Source of the DNA: Brevundimonas basaltis
Lineage (GTDB): Bacteria > Pseudomonadota > Alphaproteobacteria > Caulobacterales > Caulobacteraceae
Assembly: GCF_014202075.1 (NCBI RefSeq)
Contig: NZ_JACHFZ010000002.1
Coordinates: 1 to 64,000, forward strand
Direction: 5' to 3'
Length of the DNA stretch: 64,000 nt
Shown here: piece by piece, positions 15,532 through 23,677 of the stretch
How the letters are laid out: each line of letters begins with the position of its first letter
How positions within the stretch are numbered: the first letter of the stretch is position 1
Translations under genes and position numbers: made by a program
The notes under the pieces: generated by a model
The model's input: the letters and a program-made list of their open reading frames with translations, nothing else
Told to the model about the DNA's origin: nothing
The model's database searches: none

Positions 15532-18140
15532 TGGGCCGCCTCGGCCGAGGGTTCGCCCATGACCTCGGCGATCAGGTCGGCCTCGTCGAAGCCATAGGCG
15601 CTGGCGTCGAGGATCATCTCGGCCGCCTGGCCGCCGCCGACGCGCTCGCGGCCGATCTGGACGAGGACGGGGACGCAGAAGGGCGAGGGGCGCTCCAGAT
15701 GCATGTGCCGGATGTGGCCCTGGATGCGCTGGAGCAGCTGGCCGAGGCGGGCGACGTCGAGCAGGCCGGCGGCGGCGTCGGCGCGGGCGGTCTTGAGCAG
15801 CAGATGGTCGGGCTGATGGCGGCGGAGCACGTCGTAGATCAGGTCGGTCGAGAAGGTCACCTGCCGGCCGGTCTTCTCATTCCCCGGCTGGCGCTTCTCG
15901 ATCAAGCCGGAGATCAGGGCGCAATTGCGGAAGGTGCGCTTCATCATGAAGCTCTCCTCCAGCCAGCTCTCGAGGTCGTCGCCGAGCATGTCGGGCTCGA
16001 ACAGGGCGTCGAGGTCGAGGCCGTCCATGGGCTTGATCGACCAGATGGCCAGCGAATAGTCGGTGACGACGAAGCCGAGCGGGCCGACGCCGAGCCGGTC
16101 GAGGCGGCGGGTCAGCAGCATGCACAGGGTGCCGTGGGCCAGACCGCCGGCGAACGGATAGGCGACGAGGAAGTGGCGGCTGCCGCGCGGGAAGGTCTCG
16201 ACCAGCAGGGTCTCCGCGTCGGGGATGGCGGATTTCTCTTCCTGCAGCTCCAGCCACTCCTGCACATCGGGGGGCAGGACGCGCCAGTGGTCACGGTCCT
16301 CGATCATGGCGCGGACGCGGTCGGCGAGGGAGGTCGACATGGGGAATTTCGAGCCGCCCCATGAGGGGATCTTGGGGTCCTTGTCCTGGGCGTGGGTGAC
16401 CAGCGCGTCCATGCCGGCGATGGCCTGGAAGGCCCAAACCTGGCCGGCGAAGATGAAGGTGTCGCCGGGGACCATGGGCTCGAAATAGCTCTCCTCGGCC
16501 TCGCCGACCTTGCGGCCGCCGATCAGGCGCTGGCCCCGGCGCGAGGCGACGCGGACGTTGAGGGTCGCCGCCGTAACGATGGCGCCGACGTTCATGCGGT
16601 GGCGCTGGGCGGTCCGGGCGTCGCGCACCTTCCATTTGCCGTCGCGGGTGCGGACGATGCGGGCGAAGCGCTCGTAGGTGCGCAGGGCGTAGCCGCCGGT
16701 GGCGACCAGATCGACGACTTCCTCGAACTGCTCGTACGTCAAGCCGCGATAGGGGCCGCAGGCGGACACCTCCGCATACAGATCGTCCATGGCAAACGGC
16801 TCGGAACAGGCGCAGCCCATGACGTGCTGGGCCAGGGTGTCGAGGGTGCCGGTGTGGACCGGCTCCCAGTCAAAGGCGTTCTCGGCCACCGCCTCGCGCG
16901 CGGCCTGGCATTCCAGCATCTCGAAGCGGCTGGCGGGGACCATCAGGGCGCGGCTGGGTTCGTCGAGGCGGTGGTTGGCGCGACCGATGCGCTGGACCAG
17001 ACGGCTGGCCCCCTTGGGGGCGGCCAGCTGGATGACGAGATCGACGTCGCCCCAGTCGATGCCGAGATCGAGCGTCGAGGTGCAGACCACGGCGCGCAGA
17101 TCGCCGCGCGCCATGGCCGCCTCGACCTTGCGGCGCTGTTCGGCGGCCAGCGAGCCGTGATGCAGGGCGATGGGCAGGTCGTCGTCGTTGATGGCCCAGA
17201 GCTGCTGGAAGACGAATTCGGCCTGCCAGCGGGTGTTGACGAAGATCAGGGTCATGCCGGCGCGGCGGATCGCGTCGTAGACCTCGGGGATGGCGTGCCG
17301 GCCCGTGTGGCCCGCCCATGGAACGTGGCCCTCGGAGACGAGGACGTCGATGACGGGCGGGGCGCCGGGGTCGCCGCGGATGATGGTTACCGGGTCTCCC
17401 CCCACCGGGAGGAGGGGACCATGCGTAGCATGGTGAGGGGGGAGTGTGCGGCCGGCCCCCTCCACCGCTTCGCGGTCCCCCTCCCCCGTGTGGGGAGGAT
17501 TTCCGGGCGCCAACCACGAGGCGATCATGTCCGGGTCGTCCACCGTCGCCGACAGCGCCACCCGCCGCATCGCCGGCGCGAACGTCTGCAATCGGCCCAG
17601 CCCGAGGTTCAGCAGGTCGCCGCGCTTGCCGCTCCAGATGGCGTGGACCTCGTCGAGGACGACGCATTGCAGGTCAGCGAAATAACTGCGGGCGCCGTCC
17701 CAGGCGCAGAACAGGGCCAGCTGTTCCGGGGTGGTCAGCAGGATGTCGGGCGGGAAGTCGCGCTGACGCTGGCGTTTCGACTGTTTGGTGTCGCCGGTGC
17801 GGCTCTCGACGTGGATGTTGAGCCCGATCTCGCGGATCGGGATCATCAGATTGCGTTCGACGTCGGTAGTCAGGGCCTTGAGCGGGGACAGGTAGAGGGT
17901 GTGGACACCGGAGCCGGGTCCGGTGGCGGGCTTCGGCCCCCGCTCGGCCAGTTCGATCAGGCTGGGCAGGAAGCCGGCCAGGGTCTTGCCGCCGCCCGTC
18001 GGGGCGACCAGCAGGGCGTGCGCGCCGGCCTGGGCCGCCGCGATCATTTCCAGCTGGTGCCGTCGAGGCGCCCAGCCGCGCGAGGCGAACCAGTCGGCGA
18101 AGAGAGGCGGAAGCGTTGCGGGAACGGTGGGCGGCGTCAC
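15528..18140 (-). CDS. ligase-associated DNA damage response DEXH-box helicase (Lhr family)
   Basis: This 870-residue Lhr-type helicase has Walker A APTGGGKT (46-53), DEVH box (163-166), motif III SAT (197-199), C-terminal RecA motifs (STLDLGIDWG, RIGRANHR) and the Lhr-core winged-helix region after about residue 500. It very probably unwinds damaged DNA in concert with PdeM. Residues about 213-249 are a foreign-looking stretch encoded by a 102-base palindromic repeat (separate entry) lying between motif III and the following VTIIRGDPG strand. The start is GTG, with a -10-like TATAGG only six bases upstream, suggesting a leaderless transcript, and a LexA-like box before it. Confidence 0.9.
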   Translation of the reverse strand: MTPPTVPATLPPLFADWFASRGWAPRRHQLEMIAAAQAGAHALLVAPTGGGKTLAGFLPSLIELAERGPKPATGPGSGVHTLYLSPLKALTTDVERNLMIPIREIGLNIHVESRTGDTKQSKRQRQRDFPPDILLTTPEQLALFCAWDGARSYFADLQCVVLDEVHAIWSGKRGDLLNLGLGRLQTFAPAMRRVALSATVDDPDMIASWLAPGNPPHTGEGDREAVEGAGRTLPPHHATHGPLLPVGGDPVTIIRGDPGAPPVIDVLVSEGHVPWAGHTGRHAIPEVYDAIRRAGMTLIFVNTRWQAEFVFQQLWAINDDDLPIALHHGSLAAEQRRKVEAAMARGDLRAVVCTSTLDLGIDWGDVDLVIQLAAPKGASRLVQRIGRANHRLDEPSRALMVPASRFEMLECQAAREAVAENAFDWEPVHTGTLDTLAQHVMGCACSEPFAMDDLYAEVSACGPYRGLTYEQFEEVVDLVATGGYALRTYERFARIVRTRDGKWKVRDARTAQRHRMNVGAIVTAATLNVRVASRRGQRLIGGRKVGEAEESYFEPMVPGDTFIFAGQVWAFQAIAGMDALVTHAQDKDPKIPSWGGSKFPMSTSLADRVRAMIEDRDHWRVLPPDVQEWLELQEEKSAIPDAETLLVETFPRGSRHFLVAYPFAGGLAHGTLCMLLTRRLDRLGVGPLGFVVTDYSLAIWSIKPMDGLDLDALFEPDMLGDDLESWLEESFMMKRTFRNCALISGLIEKRQPGNEKTGRQVTFSTDLIYDVLRRHQPDHLLLKTARADAAAGLLDVARLGQLLQRIQGHIRHMHLERPSPFCVPVLVQIGRERVGGGQAAEMILDASAYGFDEADLIAEVMGEPSAEAAQ
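17396..17497 (+). repeat. 102-base palindromic repeat translated in frame inside the Lhr helicase
   Basis: The segment is a chain of hairpins: CTCCC/GGGAG at its left end, ACCATGC-GTA-GCATGGT (17418-17434), ACCGC-TTC-GCGGT (17464-17476) and CTCCCC/GGGGAG at its right end. The middle GAGGGGG pairs with CCCCCTC. Its length is exactly 34 codons, so the helicase frame is kept. The encoded residues are low-complexity and Pro/Gly/His-rich, unlike the rest of the helicase. Confidence 0.75.
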
Positions 18141-18155
18141 ATCGCGCCTATAGCA

Positions 18156-18172
18156 TGTTCCCGTTCCGTTTC
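18156..18172 (-). promoter_or_regulatory. putative LexA/SOS box before the lhr-type helicase
   Basis: The 17-mer TGTTCCCGTTCCGTTTC (plus-strand reading) fits GTTC-N7-GTTT, one base off the alphaproteobacterial LexA box GTTC-N7-GTTC. It ends three bases before a -10-like TATAGG, which lies six bases from the GTG start. The identical 17-mer precedes the DinG-type helicase at 20758. Confidence 0.55.
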
Positions 18173-18950
18173 ACCCACCCAGCGCGCGGACGGCGACGTA
18201 GACCGCGACGAGGATGATCAGGCCGGCGAACAGGCGTCGGCCGAGGGCGGCCCTGTCCCCCAGGGCGCGTGCGATAGGCAGTCCCAGCGCGGTTCCGAAG
18301 ACGCCGCCGACGACCATGGCGACCACGACGGGCCAGTCGACCAGACCGGAAACCGCATAGTTGGCCGAGGTTGAGGCGCCGAACACCGCCACGCTGAGCA
18401 GGGACGAGGCCTGGGCATGCAGCAGGGTCATGCCGGTGGACGCCATCAATCCCGGCACGATGAGGAAGCCGCCGCCGATGCCGAAGAAGCCGGCGGCGAA
18501 GCCCGCGCCGAGCCCCATCGGGGCCAGCCGCAGGGTGAGGCGGCGGTCAAGACGGACCGCGGCGTCTCCCTCGCTGCGCGGCTTGCGCAGCATGGACAGG
18601 GCGATCAGCACCATGGCGAGGGCGAAGAACAGCAGCAGGCTCTGACCGTCCACCCGTTTGGCGAGGGTCGAGCCGGCCAGGGCGCCCAGCACGCCCGTCG
18701 CGGCGAACAGGCTCGCGCATGGCCATTTGACCCGTCCGGCGCGGGCATGGCCGGTCAGTCCCGTGATGGCGTTCAGCGCCACCCCCGCGGCCGAGGTGCC
18801 GATGGCCACGTGGGGATCGCTGACGCCGACGAAATAGAGCAGCAGCGGGGCGGCCAGCACCGACCCGCCGCCGCCGAAGACGGCCAGAAACAGGCCCACC
18901 ACGGCGCCGCTGAGAGCGGCCGCGCCCAAGGTCCACAGCGCCGGGTCCAC
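18171..18950 (-). CDS. TauE/SafE-family anion exporter in the BigR cluster
   Basis: This 259-residue, eight-TM membrane protein has two TauE half-repeats: GLFLAVFGGGGSVLAAPLL near the start and GFAAGFFGIGGGFLIVPGL in the middle. The family exports sulfite, sulfoacetate or related sulfur anions. It starts with GTG two bases after the rhodanese stop and lies in a minus-strand run bigR-rhodanese-tauE, so removal of a sulfur anion made by persulfide oxidation is the likely job (inference). The last codons touch the LexA-like box of the helicase. Confidence 0.85.
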   Translation of the reverse strand: MDPALWTLGAAALSGAVVGLFLAVFGGGGSVLAAPLLLYFVGVSDPHVAIGTSAAGVALNAITGLTGHARAGRVKWPCASLFAATGVLGALAGSTLAKRVDGQSLLLFFALAMVLIALSMLRKPRSEGDAAVRLDRRLTLRLAPMGLGAGFAAGFFGIGGGFLIVPGLMASTGMTLLHAQASSLLSVAVFGASTSANYAVSGLVDWPVVVAMVVGGVFGTALGLPIARALGDRAALGRRLFAGLIILVAVYVAVRALGG

Positions 18951-18952
18951 GT

Positions 18953-19486
18953 TCAGGCGGCCCGCAGCCGGTTCCACGGCATGACGGCGAGCATCCGCGC
19001 CATGCCGCAGAAGCCGCTGATTCCCGCGAAGAGCAGGCCGGCGCCGACGAAGCCGGACAGGGCGACGAAGGCCGGATGCACCAGCCAGGCCAGCAGGGCG
19101 CCGAGCAGCGCCAGGCCGCCGGCGGCGATCTGGACCTGACGCATCAATTCCAGCGGCGCCTTGCGGTCGACGGTGACGGGCTGTTCGGCCGCCTTCCAGC
19201 CGTTGAGGCCGCCCTCCAGCACATAGGCGGCCCCGTCGATGCGGGCGGCCAGGCGCTCGCAATGGGCGCCCGTGCGCGCGCCGCTGCGGCACATGAAGAC
19301 GACATCGCGCCCGGCTTCGATGCCGAGATTTGCCTGCTCGAAGGTCGAAAGGGGCGCGGATACGGCGCCGGGCAGATGTTCGCGGGCGAACTCGTCCGGC
19401 TCGCGGATGTCGACGAGCACGGCGCGGCCGGTGTTGAGGCGATCAGCGACGTCGCGCGGCGACAGGGGGGTGAGAACGGCGGTCAT
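18953..19486 (-). CDS. rhodanese-like sulfurtransferase with DUF2892 membrane domain (YgaP-like)
   Basis: In this 177-residue protein a rhodanese domain (residues 5-108) holds the active-site loop CRSGAR (Cys66), which would carry the persulfide. Residues about 118-170 form two TM helices of the DUF2892 type, as in the membrane rhodanese YgaP. It presumably passes sulfane sulfur to or from thiols at the inner membrane. It lies four bases after bigR and is part of the sulfide-detoxification operon. Confidence 0.88.
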   Translation of the reverse strand: MTAVLTPLSPRDVADRLNTGRAVLVDIREPDEFAREHLPGAVSAPLSTFEQANLGIEAGRDVVFMCRSGARTGAHCERLAARIDGAAYVLEGGLNGWKAAEQPVTVDRKAPLELMRQVQIAAGGLALLGALLAWLVHPAFVALSGFVGAGLLFAGISGFCGMARMLAVMPWNRLRAA

Positions 19487-19490
19487 AGGC

Positions 19491-19814
19491 TTACTCCGGG
19501 GAGGGGGAACAGTAGATTTCGGCGAGGGTGGCGATCACGCGGACCGCGGCCGGATCAGCGATGCGGTAGAAGACGGCCTGGCCCTCGCGCCGCGCGGCGA
19601 CGAGGCCTTCCTCGCGCAGCAGGGCCAGATGCTGGGACAGGGCGGACTGCGACAGGCCGACCAGCGGCCGCAGCGCCCCGACCTGAAGCTCCCGGTCGCC
19701 GAGCTGGCACAGGATCATCAGCCGTTTTTCATTGGACAGGGCCTTGAGCAGGGCCGCCGCGCGAGTGGCGCTGGCCTCGAACCGGGCGAAGTCGATGGAG
19801 TTCAGGTCGATCAT
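19491..19814 (-). CDS. bigR: BigR-type ArsR-family persulfide-sensing repressor
   Basis: This 107-residue winged-helix ArsR/SmtB regulator has the recognition helix in LSQSALSQHLALLREEGL. Two cysteines, Cys36 (ILCQLG) and Cys102 (IYCSP), occupy the positions of the redox pair of BigR/SqrR, which form a di- or polysulfide link and release DNA. ATG at 19814 gives the family's length. It heads the operon and faces the MBL gene, with an AT-rich palindrome between them, so it very likely represses both directions. Confidence 0.88.
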   Translation of the reverse strand: MIDLNSIDFARFEASATRAAALLKALSNEKRLMILCQLGDRELQVGALRPLVGLSQSALSQHLALLREEGLVAARREGQAVFYRIADPAAVRVIATLAEIYCSPSPE

Positions 19815-19834
19815 GGGTCGGAATATATGCAGAC

Positions 19835-19849
19835 TTGCTAATTTAGCAA
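19835..19849. promoter_or_regulatory. probable BigR operator
   Basis: The perfect palindrome TTGCTAATTTAGCAA lies in the 74-base divergent gap between bigR and the MBL hydrolase. It is set in an AT-rich patch (ATATAT and CTAATATG on its sides) that stands out in this GC-rich genome. The position would cover promoters in both directions. Confidence 0.75.
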
Positions 19850-19888
19850 TACCTAATATGTTGTCCGCCACAGCCACGGAGGCACAAC

Positions 19889-20752
19889 ATGCAACCGACC
19901 ATCCAGGCCTTCTTCGACAAGGCCACCAACACCATCAGCTATCTGGTCAGCGATCCTGACTCGAGCGACGCCGCGATCATCGATCCTGTGCTGGACTACG
20001 ATCCGGCGTCCGCCTGCACTTCAACCGCCAGCGCGGACGACATGCTGGCGGCTGCGGCGGCGCAGGGTCTGCGCGTGATCCGGGTCCTTGAGACCCACGC
20101 TCACGCAGACCATCTGTCCGCGGCGCACTACATCCGCGAACAGACCGGCGCGGCCATCGGCATCGGCGGGCGCATCACCGAGGTGCAGAAGGTCTTCGGC
20201 CCGCTGTTCGACGCCACGGACGTAACCGACGATGGCGCGGTGTTCGACCATCTGTTCGCCGACGGCGAGCATTTCGCTATCGGCGAATTGGAGGTGGAGG
20301 TGATCCACACGCCCGGCCACACGCCCGCCTGTGTGAGTTATCACATCGGCGACGCGGTGTTTGTCGGCGACACCCTGTTCATGCCCGACTACGGCACCGC
20401 CCGGGCCGACTTCCCCGGCGGCGACGCGGCGACCCTGTACCGCTCGATCCAGCGCATCCTGGCGCTGCCGGACGAGACGCGACTGTTCGTCGGCCACGAC
20501 TATCTGCCGGAAACCGGCCGCACCGACTTCGCCTGGGAAACGACCGTGGGTGAGGAGCGCCGCGCCAACATCCATGTCGGCGGCGGAGTCAGCGAGGCGG
20601 ACTTCGTCGCCCGCCGCAATGCGCGCGACACGGTGCTCGGCAAGCCGAAGCTGATCCTGCCTTCGCTACAGGTGAACATCCGCGCCGGGGACCTGCCGCC
20701 GGTCGAGCCCTCGGGCAAGCGGTTCCTGAAGCTTCCGGTCAACGCGCTGTGA
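19889..20752 (+). CDS. persulfide dioxygenase-like metallo-beta-lactamase-fold hydrolase (Blh-type)
   Basis: This 287-residue protein has the MBL metal motif THAHADH (His70, His72, Asp74, His75), HTPGHTPACVSYH near 147, GDTLFMPDYGTARADFPGG and GHDY. This pattern matches ETHE1/Blh persulfide dioxygenases, which oxidise glutathione persulfide to sulfite. That sulfite would be exported by the TauE protein on the other strand. It is divergent from bigR and shares the AT-rich palindrome. Confidence 0.88.
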   Translation: MQPTIQAFFDKATNTISYLVSDPDSSDAAIIDPVLDYDPASACTSTASADDMLAAAAAQGLRVIRVLETHAHADHLSAAHYIREQTGAAIGIGGRITEVQKVFGPLFDATDVTDDGAVFDHLFADGEHFAIGELEVEVIHTPGHTPACVSYHIGDAVFVGDTLFMPDYGTARADFPGGDAATLYRSIQRILALPDETRLFVGHDYLPETGRTDFAWETTVGEERRANIHVGGGVSEADFVARRNARDTVLGKPKLILPSLQVNIRAGDLPPVEPSGKRFLKLPVNAL

Positions 20753-20757
20753 GCTGA

Positions 20758-20774
20758 TGTTCCCGTTCCGTTTC
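20758..20774 (+). promoter_or_regulatory. putative LexA/SOS box before the DinG-type helicase
   Basis: The 17-mer is identical to the one before the lhr-type helicase (18156): TGTTCCCGTTCCGTTTC. A -10-like TATCTA (20789-20794) follows, and the GTG start comes six bases after it, the same spacing as at the other helicase. This suggests a leaderless, possibly SOS-controlled transcript. Confidence 0.55.
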
Positions 20775-20800
20775 GCGACGGGACCGGCTATCTAACGCGG

Positions 20801-23677
20801 GTGACTGTCTCCACCCTCACCGCCTCCCCTGCCCTGACCGGCGCCGAGCCGTGGCTCGTGCTGCCGGCGGCGCTGGCCGTGCCGCCGGGCGCGGGGGCGA
20901 TCTGCGATGAGGCGGGCGCGCGGAAGATCGGGCGGGGCGCTGCCGAGGGGGCCTTCACCACGGGGCCGGTGCTGGTGGCCCACGCCAGCCTGACGGCGCG
21001 GCGGCTGGGGATCGCCCCGCCGGCGCGGTCGACCGACCTGCTGGACGTACTGGAGCTGTTCGCCTTCGTGCGGCCGGCGCGGTTCTGCGCCCCGTCGCCG
21101 AGCGGCTTGGCCCTGGCCATGGGCCAGGCCGAGCCGAGGGGCGCGGAGGCCCAGGCCGAGGCGTTGCGGCGGGCGGCGGACGGCCTGCTGAGGGAGTTGG
21201 CCGAGCCGACCTACCCCGATCGCGAGGCCGCCTTCACCCTGGCGGAGACACTGGCCCGCGCCGGATGGGCATGGGGCTGGCGGGTGCTGGGCGCCCTTCA
21301 GCATCAGCCGGTGCGGGAAAGACAGCATCGCGGGAGCGGGCTGGACGCCTGGTCGCGGCTGGCGGAGTGGGAGGACGAGGCCCCGCGCGGCGAGGCCGGC
21401 TCGGCCCCGGTCGACTCCGAGAGCGCCCGCATCCGGCTGGACAAGCTGTTGCAGGCCTCGGGGCTGGACGAGACCCGGCCGACCCAGTCCGACTACGCCG
21501 CCGAAGCCGCCTTCGCCTTCTCGCCCCGCGACGAGGAGGGGCGGCCGCGCATGCTGCTGGCCGAGGCGGGGACCGGCACGGGCAAGACGCTGGGCTATCT
21601 GGCCCCGGCGTCGCTGTGGGCCGAGCGCAACCAGGGGGCGGCCTGGGTCTCGACCTACACCCGCGCCCTGCAGCGTCAGATCGATCGCGAGAGCGCGGCG
21701 CTGTGGCCCGACCCGGCCGAACGCAAACGCAAGACCGTGGTCCGCAAGGGACGCGAGAACTACCTCTGCCTGTTGAACCTGCAGGACATGGTGCAGGCGG
21801 CGCAGCTGGGCAACGGCGACCTGATCGGCATGGCCCTGGCCAGCCGCTGGGCGATGCACTCGCGCGACGGCGACATGACCGGCGGGGACTATCCGGGCTG
21901 GCTGCCCGGGCTGTTCGCGGTCGGGCCCAGCCATCAGGCCAGCGCGGCCAATCTGGTCGACCGCCGCGGCGAATGCGTCCACGCCGCCTGCCCCCACTAC
22001 CGCACCTGTTTTGTCGAGAAGACGATCCGCGCCAGCCGCCGAGCCGATCTGGTGGTGGCCAATCATGCGCTGGTGATGACCCAGGCGGCGTTCGACGGGG
22101 CGCGGTCGGCGCGGGGGTTGAAGCAGGACGGCGAGACGGCGGCGCTGAAGCGGATCGTGTTCGACGAGGGGCACCACCTGTTCGACGCCGCCGACAGCGC
22201 CTTTTCGGCGTGTCTCTCCGGGCAGGAGGCGGCCGAGCTGCGGCGCTGGATCCGGGGGCCGGAGGGGAGAGGGCGGCGCGGGCGCGGGCTGGAGCAGCGG
22301 CTGGGCGACCTGTGCGCCGATAGCGAGGCCGCGACGAACGCGTTGCAGGATGCGGTGCGGGCGGCGGCGCAGCTGCCGGGTGAAGGCGTGTCCGGGCGGA
22401 TCGCGCCGGCCTCGGGCGAGGTCAATCCGGTGGGGCCGATCGAACGGTTTCTGCTGGCGGGACTGGAGCAGCTCCGTGCACGGACGAGCGAGAACGCGGC
22501 CGGGTCGGGGGTCGAGTTCGGCATGGAATGCGCGCTCAGGCCGGTGACCGATCCGGTGCTGGAGACGGCGCGGGAGGCGGCGCAGGCGCTGGCGGCGGTC
22601 GAGGCGCCGCTGCTGGCCCTCGCCCGGCACCTGGAGGACATCCTCGACGACGAGGCGGCGGAGCTGGACGGGTCGCAGCGGTCGCGGATCGAGGGAGCGT
22701 TGCGCGGGCTGGACCGGCGGGCGCGGATGACCCTGCCCGGCTGGCGGTCGATGCTGGCGGCGCTGGAGGTTGCGTCGGACGAGCCGGACCCGGACTTCGT
22801 CGACTGGCTGTCGGCCGAGGCGGCGTTCGGGCGGATCATGGACGTGGCCCTGCGGCGGCACTGGATCGACCCGACGGTGCCGCTGGAGGCGGCGGTGATC
22901 GTGCCCGCCCACGGCGTGCTGGTGACCAGCGCCACCCTGTCCGATCCGAACTCGGACGATCCGTTCGACATGGCCCGGCTGCGCACCGGCGCGGCGCGGC
23001 TGATCGAGCCGGCGCGGACGCTGAAGGTCGAAAGCCCGTTCGACTATGCGGCCAACGCCCGGGTCATCGTCGTCAACGACCTGGTCAAGGACGACGCGCG
23101 CCAGACCGCGGCGGCGATGCGCGAGCTGTTCCTGGCGGCGGGCGGCGGGGGTCTGGGCCTGTTCACCGCCATCCGGCGGCTGAAGGCGGTCTATGAGCGA
23201 CTGGGGCCGGATCTGGCGAAACACGGCATCCCGCTCTACGCCCAGCATGTCGATCCGCTGGAGGTGGGGGCGCTGGTCGATGTGTTTCGCGCCGAGCAGG
23301 ACAGCTGCCTGCTGGGCACCGATGCGGTGCGGGACGGGGTCGATGTGCCGGGGCGGTCGCTGCGCATCCTCGCCTTCGACCGGGCGCCGTGGCCGCGCCC
23401 GGACCTTCTGCACAAGGCGCGGCGGGCGCGGTTCGGCGGCGAGGGCGCGGGCGGCAGAAATTTCGACGACGCCCTGACCAGAGCCCGGATCGCACAGGCT
23501 TTCGGACGCCTGATCCGCCGGGCCGACGACAAGGGGGTGTTCGTGATGCTCGACGCCGCCACCCCCACCCGGCTGTTCGGCAGCCTGCCGCCGGGGACCG
23601 AGGTGCAAAGGATGGGTCTGGCGGAAGCCGTCGAGCAGGTTGGTGCGTTCCTGTCTTCTGATAAGGAGCGCCCATGA
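20801..23677 (+). CDS. DinG/Rad3-family ATP-dependent DNA helicase
   Basis: This 958-residue XPD/DinG-type superfamily 2 helicase has Walker A AEAGTGTGKT near residue 255 and a DEGH box near 455. Four cysteines suited to an iron-sulfur cluster are present: one in NYLCLLN near 323, then CVHAACPHYRTC near 392-403. C-terminal motifs include LVTSATLSD and AFGRLIRR. An N-terminal region of about 230 residues precedes the helicase core and is not recognised. Start GTG. It overlaps the DUF2125 gene by four bases. Confidence 0.88.
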   Translation: MTVSTLTASPALTGAEPWLVLPAALAVPPGAGAICDEAGARKIGRGAAEGAFTTGPVLVAHASLTARRLGIAPPARSTDLLDVLELFAFVRPARFCAPSPSGLALAMGQAEPRGAEAQAEALRRAADGLLRELAEPTYPDREAAFTLAETLARAGWAWGWRVLGALQHQPVRERQHRGSGLDAWSRLAEWEDEAPRGEAGSAPVDSESARIRLDKLLQASGLDETRPTQSDYAAEAAFAFSPRDEEGRPRMLLAEAGTGTGKTLGYLAPASLWAERNQGAAWVSTYTRALQRQIDRESAALWPDPAERKRKTVVRKGRENYLCLLNLQDMVQAAQLGNGDLIGMALASRWAMHSRDGDMTGGDYPGWLPGLFAVGPSHQASAANLVDRRGECVHAACPHYRTCFVEKTIRASRRADLVVANHALVMTQAAFDGARSARGLKQDGETAALKRIVFDEGHHLFDAADSAFSACLSGQEAAELRRWIRGPEGRGRRGRGLEQRLGDLCADSEAATNALQDAVRAAAQLPGEGVSGRIAPASGEVNPVGPIERFLLAGLEQLRARTSENAAGSGVEFGMECALRPVTDPVLETAREAAQALAAVEAPLLALARHLEDILDDEAAELDGSQRSRIEGALRGLDRRARMTLPGWRSMLAALEVASDEPDPDFVDWLSAEAAFGRIMDVALRRHWIDPTVPLEAAVIVPAHGVLVTSATLSDPNSDDPFDMARLRTGAARLIEPARTLKVESPFDYAANARVIVVNDLVKDDARQTAAAMRELFLAAGGGGLGLFTAIRRLKAVYERLGPDLAKHGIPLYAQHVDPLEVGALVDVFRAEQDSCLLGTDAVRDGVDVPGRSLRILAFDRAPWPRPDLLHKARRARFGGEGAGGRNFDDALTRARIAQAFGRLIRRADDKGVFVMLDAATPTRLFGSLPPGTEVQRMGLAEAVEQVGAFLSSDKERP

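Noticed and set aside
18951..19292. Long N-terminal extension of the TauE protein in the BigR cluster
   Set aside because: The extension is an off-frame reading of the rhodanese gene; the GTG at 18950 directly after the rhodanese stop is the sensible start.
20792..23608. A 938-codon open frame antisense to the DinG-type helicase
   Set aside because: The product is Arg/Pro/Gln-rich without any domain, and the plus strand encodes clear helicase motifs.
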